Source: Durusdinium trenchii (Eukaryota > Sar > Dinophyceae > Suessiales > Symbiodiniaceae). From it: a stretch of 64,000 bases of DNA. Below the pieces are notes generated by a model that saw only the letters and a list, made by a program, of their open reading frames with translations, was not told the DNA's origin and ran no database searches. Both the position numbers and the translations under genes were made by a program. Positions 33,582 through 44,400 of this stretch are shown piece after piece. The stretch spans positions 661,826 through 725,825 of the forward strand of contig CAXAMN010023740.1 in assembly GCA_963970005.1 (NCBI GenBank), written 5' to 3'. How positions within the stretch are numbered: the stretch's first letter is position 1; each line of letters begins with the position of its first letter.

Positions 33582-35924
33582 GTATTCATGGAGTGTATGA
33601 CTGTACGAGCAGGTTTGAAATCGCCAGATACTTGAATACTGCCAAGCAAGCTTGGCAGGGAGGTTGTGTATCCCAAAGCTGGCAGTAACGTGGCAAAGCT
33701 TGAATTCTGAACTTAGCAGCCAAAAGTCGTGCGCCGATCCAATGGATGTTTACACGTTCCGGTGTGGCTTTGCATGTGGATTTTTTGGACCAGAGCGTGT
33801 GGTGTTTCGCTTGATTGTGTGAAACCCACCATTTCCAATGCCGACACCTGATGAGACCGAACAAACGCAATGAGTGACACAAGCATTCTGGAGGTGCTCA
33901 TCCCGCACTGCTTCTTGCCAAGAACGAGACCTTAGCAGGCACAGAATGAAGGCTTCAAGAGCAGTCCTTGAAAAAGATAGGATCGGCTTCATAAGGATTT
34001 AGCATGATTGAGCATATAGATAGATAGATCCATCGATCAGATTTGCTTTTACAGTTGAACAACACTTTCTTCTGTTAGGCCATTGCTCTTGGTCCGTGGT
34101 TGAGATGTGCAGACGGAGTCATGCTGGCTTGCAGAACTAGATACTCAAGACAGCTCTAGCAGCAGCACTTATGTTTAGTGGGTGTTCGGGTGCTGGGCTG
34201 CTTAAGAAGAATGTCGTCAGAATACAAGCTCCAGCCCGCTCTAGTGACTAGCAGCATGCTGTTCAGCTGAGCCTTCACAGGTGGCCTCGGTCAACTTCAA
34301 GACCTCTTGAGAGAGATGGGTTGCACGGTGCAGATTGTGGAATCGTTGGAAGGAGAGACTTGAGAGGCGCTCTTGCTAAATTTATTATATAGATAATTAC
34401 ATTGTTGTATTCGCTTTTGTTCCACGTCTTGGTGAATCTTAGTTTACACATGTGCTGCTTACGTACTAGTGACTGGTTTGGGGAGAAGTTTGTCAAAGCG
34501 CAAGCCAGTTTAGGGGCTTGCACCCTTGCCCTTGTAGCTCTTCCGAACACCATGAAGAACTGAAACTGTTGGAAGTTTCAAAGTCTGAAAGAAAGCATAT
34601 TCAAAACCTTTTGCTGAAGGCACTGCAATCACCAGAGCAGTAAAAAAACATACGTAAGACAGGAGGTGTTTGGGTGTGGAGAGTTCATGACCAGACCAGA
34701 CTTGCGGGTTGCTGTAGTGTTTCAGAGCTACCGCAAGGAGCACCCCACGCCTCAATGCTGTTGGTAACGCCAAGCTTGGCAAGAGAGACCTTCCGCAGCT
34801 TGAGGGAGAAGCCACGTCCCGGTCATAGACTTAGCTTTTTCGGTCAAGCTTCTGACTTTGTCAAGACATCAGCTTGGAGCGCATGCATGGGGCATCGTGC
34901 GACCAAAGAGTAGCATCCAAATATGCCTTAGCTAACATAGGATGGGCCATGGTACAGCCGCTATGAGAAAAGCATACGGACAGTCTGGGTCGGTTGCAGC
35001 GGACGACTCCCAGGCTGCAAACAAAAAGATCCCGCTGCAACCACCCGATCATCACTGGCAATCGTCCAGTTGTGGAACATTGACAGATGCTAGCATTTGT
35101 TAGCATGCTAGTACTCGTTTGCTTAATCCTGCTTTGGTGGTTTTAAAGTGGTAATTACATTCCACATACTGTAAATGGTGAAGAGGTACATTGAGCAGGA
35201 GGTCCAAAGAGGCAAACGGTTAGCTTTGGTGGACGTCAGGTTGCATCGTGGTGCTGCTTGGCCTTCCTTCCGAAGGTTTGCTTCACATTCATGAGGAGGC
35301 ATTCCGTGTTTCCCCTTTTCGCACGTGTGGCATGGGACACTTTGAGCTCGGCAATTTAGATCCATTCAGTTATCCTTGCCCAACAGAGAGGGTCTCAGCT
35401 TTTTGCATGTCTCGCCACGAAAGCTGTGTGCCAGAAAGAAAGCTTTGTTCAACTTCGATAGAAGACGGGACATAGTGCTTGGAGGAGCCGCCAACCATGA
35501 TTTTTGGCCTCGGGCACGAGAACGGCAAAGAGATACTTGGCGTGTTGGCGTTGCGGCGTGGTTGTGCCGAAGTGATGTCGGCCTTCAGCTCCAGCACAAG
35601 AGGTTTGCGCGCTCGAATCTCAGTGGTGCTGCAAATCACCGAGTTCTTGATAGTTTGTTTGGTAGAAGCCAGGACATGTTGCCGTTTTTGCCTGCCAAAG
35701 CCATCCTTGTGACAAGTGCCAGTATACAGCAAGTTCATCATGAGCTTAGACCAGATGCGGTACGGGTTGTGTAGAATCTCGAAGTTCTGAAGTGATTTGT
35801 TCGAGAGATGCACAGAGCCGTTGGACGATGTCCCGACAGCGCCACTTTTCCAGCGATTAGGACTCATCGTTGTTCGCAGGGACCCATCTCACTGGGTCCC
35901 AGTGAGGACCTTGCAGGAGCGTCC
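33582..35924. other. No recognised gene
   Basis: Minus-strand frames at 34510-34815 and 35370-35867 and plus frames at 35376-35774 overlap one another and show no known domain. Confidence 0.35.
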
Positions 35925-36070
35925 TTGCTCCTAGTAGTACGGCCAGCCCCTAGTAGCTTCTTGTTCCTAGTAGCGATGCCAGGAGCCCCTAGTAGCTTCT
36001 TGTTACCACTAGTAAGGCACTTGTTACTAGAAGCGATGCACTTGTTCCTAGTAGCTTCTTGTTCCTACTC
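35925..36070. repeat. CTACTAG array
   Basis: At least seven units, mostly in the reverse sense (CCTAGTAGCTTCTTGTTCC), spaced about 20 bases. Confidence 0.85.
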
Positions 36071-37777
36071 TGAAAGCTCAGGACCTTAAGCTTGAGTCAA
36101 TGGGAAGAGCTTCGAGAATCCTCCGGACAGGCGCAGACGCCACGAGTGATCCGAAGCGTCCGAGACGGCAGGTGGAACGGATGTGAACGGTCGATCGTTC
36201 GGAGAGAAGATGCCATTGGTGGCACGGTTGGGCTGTTTGGGACACACCACTTTGGTGGCTTGCAGCGTTTCTGATTTTATTGGCATACCGTATATATAGT
36301 AACTGAAGAAGAAAAGCAAGGGCTCAAATTTGGGAGCCTGGTGTCGGAAGTGATCAACAGCACAGAAAACTACCAAATCGCCCTCGAACGAGACCTGTAA
36401 GCTGCCGCAGCGCCCGCCTAGCAGTCCGGAAGGTGGATGACCATGTCACCATTGCTCCTTATACACATCCAGTTATTTGTCAGGTCAGTGCTCACGAACA
36501 AGCCTGAGTCTGACTTGCTAAAGTGAATCTTTCAGGATCCAACCACAGGGGTGCAAGTGGCCAGTTGAATATCAAGCTAATTCAAGATATATATCTTGAA
36601 TCGCAACGCAGCATCGACAGGGCTCCTCGCTTCACGGCCTGGCGCTCGGCCAACTGGGCGGATGCTGCTGCTACTTCGATGGCCGGATTGAAGCCCTGGC
36701 ACGGACGCCCAAAGGGTTGGACCCTGTCGAGGGTTTGACAAGAGCGAATAAGCAGATGCCGCGAGCCGCTTGTTTGGGGTCGGGTTGTGGAACTTCTACG
36801 GTGGTCCGACGACTCCGCCCCAAGAAGAAGTGTCAATGACACTGCTTCGCGGAGAGACAAGAAGTGAGGTTCTCAGAGTTGAACTGCTGGAAACCCAACG
36901 GAATCAAGATGTTCATTGATGTCTGGGATTCTTCAGATTGCACATCTGACGCATCCATCACTTGGGCTCGCAGAAGGGCAGTGCCTGACTGGGTCCGGTG
37001 GGAGAGTTGCAGTTTCCATCAAAGATTGACCTCGCACACATAGGCAGCCGCAAATCGCTCAAAGTCGGTGTGGGTGTCATCGATTGATGCGTGTCGGCAA
37101 ACCTTGCGAGGAAGTGGCAGCCATACGCTTGTGCCCTGAAGGCTCCAAACTACGGTGGGGAGTCTAAGCCGCAGTGTTCACCAACATATCCGCCTTGTCA
37201 GCGTTTATTAATGTTTATTCGAATTATTCAATATAATCTTAGAGGATTCCCCAGTGATGAGTGATGAAATACTTTGGATGTACTCAGGTCTGTAGCTGTA
37301 CACAATCTGAGATGCACAAGAACCAGGTTCTCCAACATAGTAGTTTCTTCCAAAGCTCTCACCTCCCTTGCGTTCGTTCGCTCTCTCGCTCCGTTCTGTC
37401 TCTCACACTCTCTCTCTCTCTCTGTGTTGCCCTTTCTCTTTTCCTTTGCTTTTCTTCTTTTCTTGGATCTTCTCTTCTCGTCACATCTCTTCTCTGATTG
37501 CTTGTGATAAGCTTCATCACTTGAGCCAAGAAGCAGGTGGGAGTTATTCGAACCTGACGGCAACGCTGAGAAGCTGCCGAAGGGCCTGGCGCCCTTCTCT
37601 TCCCCCATGCACGCGGCGGTGCCCCGGCTGCAGCGTGGCTTTGCTGGTTGAGGTCACTTCAACTGGGGATCCAGGCCGCCACAACCAATTACATATATAT
37701 ATATATATGGTCTCCCGTCCCCGGGATTAAAGAATAACGCACCGATTCATTCTTATTCTGTAGTGTTTCGGCTTTAG
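36071..37777. other. No recognised gene; pyrimidine-rich tract and (TA)n
   Basis: A C/T-rich tract lies at 37370-37490 and a (TA)n run at 37690-37708, just upstream of the retroelement frame at 37778. Their role in that element is unproven. Confidence 0.4.
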
Positions 37778-38578
37778 ATGACCTGCCGTGACTGCCATAG
37801 CCGCTTGGAGCTACCCATCGGTTCGTCTGGCTGCTGTGACCCGTGCTACCTGTCCAGCAAGGTCAAGAAAGTCGTGGCCACTAGGTATCCAGCTTCGAAA
37901 GGAAAAGAGTTGATATCCTATTTGGCCAAGGTCCTGACCACTCTCGAACGGGACTGCGAGGTTTTCGAATCGGATCGAACTGCTGGCACTGTCGATTCGA
38001 GAGGCTACCTCATCCAGGACAAGAAGAGTCCAAAGGCCACTGAGAAAAAGGAGGGTGACAAAACTCCTAAAGCGGCTGTGGCTGCGGGGGTTCACCCTGG
38101 CAAGGCGAGTCCTACAGCTGGCCCCTCCACGGCAGTTAAGGAGGAGATCAGTGATACAAGCAAGGGCAAGAAACCTACTCCGACACGTTCGCCCTCAAGA
38201 CATCGACGGAGGCGCCGCTCCCGTAGCCGGAGGCGAGAGAGGAAGCAATCTCGGGGAAGTCCAAGCCCTGTGGTTGTCGAGGAGCAGGCCGAAGCAGTGA
38301 GTATCGGGCCTGAAGTGGAAGAAGAAGTTGCAGAGGAAGGAGAAGAGGAAGAGGAACAGGTTGGCAGTCAGGACGACGAAGTCATCCGAAATCCACAGAA
38401 GTTCGAGCTGCGGCAGACAGCTAAGCCTTCAAGCAGGAAGCCATTGCCGAGGAGGCCACGGACACCATCCGTGGGTATCGTGCAAGAGACCCTGCCCCGC
38501 TCAAGCGGTGGAAAGGCTGGGCACACGTCTACCGAGGGCAAGAACGCCAGTCGAAGGGTAAAGCCTTGGTCACTCTAA
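37778..38578 (+). CDS. Gag-like protein of retroelement
   Basis: 266 residues. The N-terminus has a zinc-binding-like pattern (MTCRDCHSRLELP then GCCDPCYL), followed by a helical segment. A long Lys/Pro/Ser-rich linker leads to an Arg/Ser tract (RHRRRRRSRSRRRERKQSR) and a Glu-rich stretch (EEEVAEEGEEEEEQ). The mixture of putative zinc knuckle and basic tract suits a nucleic-acid-binding structural protein; assignment rests mostly on position upstream of the recombinase. Confidence 0.5.
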   Translation: MTCRDCHSRLELPIGSSGCCDPCYLSSKVKKVVATRYPASKGKELISYLAKVLTTLERDCEVFESDRTAGTVDSRGYLIQDKKSPKATEKKEGDKTPKAAVAAGVHPGKASPTAGPSTAVKEEISDTSKGKKPTPTRSPSRHRRRRRSRSRRRERKQSRGSPSPVVVEEQAEAVSIGPEVEEEVAEEGEEEEEQVGSQDDEVIRNPQKFELRQTAKPSSRKPLPRRPRTPSVGIVQETLPRSSGGKAGHTSTEGKNASRRVKPWSL

Positions 38579-39848
38579 AGGTAGGTCCTGTGCAGATGCC
38601 ACGCCCTTTTGTGTGTCAAGCTGCGCAATGGTTCCCAAGAGTGTTTTCTTTTATTTCTAATTCAGCCAGGTGGTCTGCGGAGTCCTCGACTTTGTCCGAG
38701 CGTCTAGCTGGACCCAAAAAGACGATTTCATGTTTGCTGCCGGGATGCCGGTTCACCCACACACTTCCTTGACCACACCCATTGTGTGGCCTATGTGAAT
38801 GCCTGTGCCCTACATCATTCCACTCTTTGATGTTGTTTGCAAAGGGTCGTGAAAGACATCCTGTAGTTTTTGTTGACTGGTGCAATGGTTCCAAGTCTTT
38901 TCAGCAAGATTGCGGCTCAATATCACAAGACCTTTCAGTGTTTCGGACAATCGCATATGGTTTCCAAAGCAATTTTGAAGCGCTTGCGGAGGGCGCCGCA
39001 AACATCGTGGCTGTCAAAACACCGCCGGTTCATCCAAACCCAAGGCAAAATGCGCTTGAGGAGGATGAACGCCCAAGACTTTGAAGGTACATTGAATGGC
39101 TCAATTTGGGCAAATGATTTGCCGCTAGATCGGTTACCCCCTTGGCCTTTGGTGAGCCGACCTGGCGATTTGGTGAACTACCAAGTCAGCCTTGCTTTGG
39201 AAGTTGGCCACCCGGTACTTGTGATAGATCATTTGGGCCCAGTCGATTTTAACCAATTGCCTGATAGCCTATTTGAATGTCAGTGTGGCCACTGCTCTTG
39301 ATGCAATAAGACTTCAAGAGCTGGGCAGCGTGGACACGGGGACTCTGGTTCCAGGATTGCTTGGAATCCTTGGGGGAAAAGTTATTGAGTGTTCAGCGGA
39401 AGCGTCCAGAGATTCGTTTTAACTTTAAAACTTTAACCACTCATCAGAGTGCTTTGCTGACCCCATCGTCAATTGACAAAAAGAACAACCGCAACATGAA
39501 CGACAACACAGCAGCAGCAACAAAAAACGACAACAACAACAACTACTACAACAGCAACAGCACTGCCGCGCGACCACAAAAAACAACGCGACAGCATGAG
39601 TGGTTCAGGCACTACAAATTGCTCAGCGTAGCCTGGCTAGTTTGCCCAGCTCACCATGGAATCAGTTTTGTGTGGCGCGTGGTAGCGGAGGAACATTAAA
39701 CATCCTTGTGAAAAATCACATGAATATCATGACCTAGCTCAGTAAGACATGAACATTGGGATAACTTTGTAATTGCATCCTTGGCCCAGCCAAAGCTGGA
39801 ACACCGATTCATTTTGGAACACCGATTAGCGAGAAAATTCTTTACAGT
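38579..39848 (+). pseudogene. Middle part of retroelement, frames broken
   Basis: The open frame 38870-39301 encodes a plausible but unidentified protein segment (ending SLFECQCGHCS). It is followed by an AAC/CAA-rich low-complexity stretch (39478-39560). No reverse-transcriptase motif (such as xxDD) was found in any frame. Confidence 0.4.
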
Positions 39849-40031
39849 ATGACACGTGGAAGGACGTCAAGTCGCCGTTTGAGGAGAACACTCTGCCGAG
39901 TAAATTCGCTCTTGCTAGCGCGCAATGTGGTGGGTCTTTGGGGATATGTGAGCACTGACCTCAACCCGGCGGATCGTCCGTCGAGGTGGGCGGTGCGAAC
40001 AAAGTTCCGTCATGCCAAAGGTCGTCTTTGA
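39849..40031 (+). pseudogene. RNase H C-terminal fragment
   Basis: VVGLWGYVSTDLNPADRPSR matches the end of retroelement RNase H domains, where the motif NPAD.PSR is highly conserved. The rest of the domain is missing. The frame overlaps the recombinase start at 40012 in a different frame. Confidence 0.6.
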
Positions 40032-41018
40032 AGGATCCACGCAAGCTAGAAGAGCAATTGATCGGCAGAAACTAGGCAGCTTGAAACAGCTAACAGTGCA
40101 ACCTTCCACCCGTGCACGCTATGAAAAGGCCTTAAGCAAATTCCTCTCTCTCCTAAAGGCTGAAGGGCTGGAGTTACCACGTAAGCGTGAACTTTTAGAC
40201 ACGCTAGTCATGGAGTATGTGGAACATCTCTGGAATTCGGGGGAGGGGCGTGGACTGGCCGCCGACGCCCTGGCATCTTTGCAAGACCATGATGCAAAGT
40301 TGCGTGGACATCTTCCAGGTTCGTGGCGTTTGGTAAAAACGTGGGTAACCCATGAACTGCCGAACAGAGCACCGCCGGTTCCTGAACTGGTTTTGCGCAG
40401 CATGGTAGGATGGGCACTTTACCACGGCCATTTCGCTTTTGCCACCAGTTTGCTCCTTTGCTTTTACGGAATTTTAAGAACTGGTGAACTTCTGGATGTC
40501 AACCGAAGCCGGATCGAAATCTCGGCAAAACTTCGGACAGCAGTCGTTTCCCTGAAACTAACAAAGGCCGGGAAGAGAGCAGGCAGTGGTCTCAGTTAGT
40601 GACAAGTCACCAAAAGCTATGTCCGTCGCCACCACGATGGCGCAAATTGTTTAAACAATGCGTGGAGAGCCTAAAGTTAGAGTCGTTGGAACTGCGCCCC
40701 TACTCGCTTCGGCGGGGAGGGGCAACGTGGTGGTTTTGCCAGCACGGGAACCTAGACCGGGTGATGGTTCTTGGACGCTGGCAAGCTCAAAAAACCGCCC
40801 GAATGTACCTTAATGAATCCAGAGCCATTTTGGCTGAGACGCACCTGGGACCCCTTGAGAAGACCATTGCACCCTACCGACAGTTTTTCTTGAACGCGAC
40901 CCCTAGAGATTTTGAAACACTTGAGCCGTTGCAAAGCAACAGGCAGTCCTCGAAACGAGGCCTAGGGGGACGTGGAAGGAACGGAAAAATTTCCAAAAGA
41001 CCAGCGAAAAGAGCATGA
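40012..41018 (+). pseudogene. Tyrosine recombinase (DIRS type), frameshifted
   Basis: The N-terminal part (40012-40599) starts MPKVVFEGSTQARRAIDRQK and has a core-binding-like helical domain. It then has LLLCFYGILRTGELLDVN with the first catalytic Arg. The C-terminal part (40599-41018) has ELRPYSLRRGGATWWF (second Arg), VLGRWQ and the nucleophile in ARMYLNES. The two parts lie in different frames. Between them a third frame briefly looks coding (QAVVSVSDKS near 40582), so at least two indels lie around 40575-40650. The element-encoded integration function is therefore probably lost in this copy. No restored sequence is inferred here. Confidence 0.75.
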
Positions 41019-41044
41019 AAAAGAAACGCTGGTATCCCTTGGGG

Positions 41045-41081
41045 CCCAGTCAGGGTCAGGGGAGTGGCCCGCCTGACTGGG
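41045..41081. repeat. Inverted repeat after recombinase
   Basis: CCCAGTCAGG (41045-41054) pairs with CCTGACTGGG (41072-41081). A second pair, GATTGTCC (41089-41096) with GGACAATC (41138-41145), follows. They could be part of the element's 3' terminus. Confidence 0.5.
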
Positions 41082-41412
41082 GGGGGATGATTGTCCGGAT
41101 ACGCCCCCTTCTGTTGTGGACCAAGAATGGGGGGGGGACAATCGTTCGTGATGGGAGTTTCTTTTTTGTTCCCAAGTTTTACTGTTTGTGACACTTTTGC
41201 TGCAGAGCGAATAAGAGAAAAGGTGCTGCTTATTCTTTATATATATAATCGTTGTTATATATGTATATGTATACAATCATGTATTGTTTGATCATGTGTA
41301 TATATGTAGATGACTCTCACTCAACCAAAGAAACATAATCTATGTGTCTGACCCAGATGTATGTTTGGGAATGAGACAGCTTGAAACTTCAGCCCTTCCC
41401 CCAAATTTGCAG

Positions 41413-41469
41413 GCTGACTTCATCTCAGCAGGCTGCGCTTTAGCTTTTACAGGCGCTGGCATCTCCAAG
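41413..41469 (+). CDS. Sirtuin exon: GAGIS motif
   Basis: [19 protein letters not shown]. Acceptor TGCAG|GCT at 41412/41413. GC donor AAG|GCGGGC starts at 41470, giving intron 41470-41864. Confidence 0.85.
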
Positions 41470-44400
41470 GCGGGCTGCCAACCGCCAGCGTTAGGCTGGC
41501 TTTATGGTCACTCCCGACAGAGAATATCATGAGCCCTTCGCATATCCAAGAACTTGTAGTGTGTGGAAGGTAGGTCAACAGGAGTTTCAGGATTGACCTT
41601 GAAAGGTCTGGTCAATGCAAGTCACATCCCAAAGGATTTGATTGTAGTATATAGTTCAATGGTAGGATGATGCTGAAGAAGCAGACATGTTATAACTGGA
41701 TAAAAGAGCAGCAAGGGATGAGACATAATTTTAGATGCACAATATGTTTCACATCAGTCCATCCCCCTTTGGGGTCCTGGCAGGTAGAATGTCTGACTTG
41801 TGGCGGTTAGGTTGACCAGACCCACTTGCCGACCTTGCGGAGAGACCTCAAACGAACCGGTGAGGAGAGTGGCGTGCCCACCTATCGAGATGGAGACGGC
41901 CTTTGGAAACGCTACGATGCCATGGAGGCCTCACAAATCTCCAGGACGGTCTGGAAACCCTTGGGAAACCCACCAAATGTCATGGAGTTTCCAGGTGAGA
42001 ATGGTGAGTCTGAGTCAGTCCCAGGTTTGAGCACATTCGAGAGTCTTGAATCTCATGCATTTGGTTTCACCTTGGTATCACAATGGCATACAGGAATGAT
42101 CCCTTAAAGACCAGGGGAATTGTCCTCCAAGAGCCAAAAGTTTGGGGCCTCAGCAGACTTGTATGCAACATTTGGCTCAAGGCCTCACAGGTGAAAAAGG
42201 CGTGATCTGTCTGCCGTTGGTGTGTTTCACTGTTTGGGTCGCTCGTTGAAACCACTTCTCGGTGGGTGTTTTGATTTGTGGAACCTTGTTAGGCATCGAG
42301 GCGGTGGGCGAGGAACAGCTCCGAAGATCGCGCGCGATCTTGAGGGAAGCGCTTTATTTGGCCTGGGGACAATAATCCGCCGCCGTTCATTGTTTATCAA
42401 GTGCACTTTTACAGGAGCGAAGGATAGGTCTTGATTGGGACTTGTTCTACGAGCTGGAAGGACTAGCCCACGTCTTGCTCCTTGAGCTCGAGAGAGAGAG
42501 AGAGGAGAGAGAGGAGAGATCTCCTGGGCGTTGGCAGACCATAAATGCCATAAACCTCAATTCGGATATTGCAGCTTGTGTGTATCACCACCGCAGAGCA
42601 AGGATCCTTCTTGAAGGAGCGGTATGTAAGGGCTTCACTCAGGGTCGGTTTTTGCTCATGTTTGTGGACTATCATCAAGTGCTTGACAGGGTGTGATTGA
42701 TACAGTTCCAGAGGCAAACGTCAGGGCACATCAGTGCAGTTCATATCGAGGCAGGACTTGCAGCCAGGAGTATCTCACGCATCATGGGCTGTTGTTTTTA
42801 CCAGACATACAACGAGAATCAACAAATATAACTTAGTCCCCTGTAACCTTGATATTGCATGACGCCAATTGGACCCAATCCCTTGAGGGTTTTAAAATGT
42901 TATAGCCAAGTCTTTTAGGGCCCGGGTCAGGTCCATGGCGCGCGCCAGGTGAAAATGTTGGACTGAATGTGCAGGAGCTATGCTCTGGGTGTTCCATGTC
43001 GAGCACAGGTTCTCATCACAAACGTCGTAACAGTACTTCGCTCTGCTGAACGATTGTTTGTCAGGCCCTTAGCAGACTAGCTAGCGAAGCCAGTTTCTAC
43101 GTGCAACTTCGCTGGGAGGAACTCTACTCGCACTTGTTGCTACGCTCTTCATGCTTCTTGGTGGCTCTGTTCGTGGTGCATCAGCAGAAGAATTCTCTGA
43201 GCAGGTGAGCAGAAAAGCTGCGTGCGGAGTGGATATCCGTGACCGATATCACCACATATTTTCTGAGGCGGACACATTCCTTTGCTTCACGCATCGTTTT
43301 GAAACTTGACTGGCTCTGACCTGGCCTGCCCGCTGGGCAGCGTTTGGAATTTGATCCGGCCTATCTCTTTCTTGGGATTGGTTTGCTATTGGCTCTGCTG
43401 TTTTCTTTTGACAGCGGCATTTGTCTGGGGCTGTGAAGTAGTGGATGGAGCAATAGGTTTACTTTAAGAGACGTTTTCCTGCCTTCGTGTGGGCAAGACA
43501 TCGTCTCATACAAGCTGCCTTGTGTCAAGACCCGACCTCCTATTGAGATCCTTGCTGCTATTGGTACCGGCGGCGCTGGCAGCAGGCGGGGCCGCAAAAC
43601 ATGGGAGCGCGCAATCAGCGGTGAGAGAGCCCAAGCAGGATGCTTGGTTTGAAGCCTCTCGCTTCACCGTTCTCGAATCCTTGCCTTCCTGCGGGAAGGC
43701 CTGCCTTTTCAACGCCAACCCGCGGCTGAGACGCAGCCCATCCTTTGCTGCCAGGTTTGTTTGTGGACATTGCCGGCGTTGCCCTCTTCATCCCACGGGC
43801 CCTGGTCCTGTTTGTAGCCTGCAGACGCGCTACGGCGGCTTGAGCGAAAGCCTCTTGGGACAGAGTCTGTGGCCAGGTGAGAATTCTGTGTTTCGCTTGA
43901 AGTCCGCCGTGTACGGTGTATCCCTACAAAGGTGCTTTAATCGTTTCGCCTGTGCGCGCAGATGAGAATGGGCGGACCGTTCGTTGAGAGGCTCACTAGC
44001 AGAGGGCGTTTCTCAGATCCTCATGCAAGTCCTGCGGGCGCAGGTTGCGAGCCATCTGGCCAGAGGATTGATCCAATGGAGCCGCCGACGACAAGCGACT
44101 GCGTCGACTTATGGACCACTTAATAAACCTTGCGCAAAGTTTTGATTTGTCTTAGAAGGATGTAGATAGAAAGGATCGAGCTGAATATTGCGCCTAACTA
44201 AGCCTGCAACATGATTCCGATGCAGACCATGCTATTGAGAACACAGGGAGCACGTCTAGAGGTGTGACTTTTCTTGCGATTGTGGAACCCAATTCGTTCT
44301 TCCCCATCAACTGACCTACTCCACGTCAGACCACCGCGAGCCGATCGACGACTGAGTCAAAATCTTCCCTCAAAAGCTTCCTGCTTAGAGCTTGATGGAA

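Larger units (their letters stand above)
37778..41081 (+). mobile_element. Decayed DIRS-like retroelement (tyrosine recombinase type)
   Basis: In order on +: a gag-like frame (37778-38578), a region with broken frames (38579-39848), an RNase H C-terminal fragment (39849-40031) and a tyrosine recombinase (40012-41018). This order and the tyrosine recombinase in place of a DDE integrase are characteristic of DIRS-type elements. No reverse-transcriptase motif could be seen, so the element is probably internally deleted. Terminal repeats were not identified. Confidence 0.7.

Noticed and set aside
42437..42470. DWDLFYELE as the missing sirtuin W..Y exon
   Set aside because: Match is only to a W and an FY; no fitting splice sites in frame.
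43489..43965. 158-codon + frame with a hydrophobic N-terminal stretch
   Set aside because: Could suggest a signal peptide, but the rest is unrelated to any known family and it lies in the sirtuin intron; evidence insufficient.
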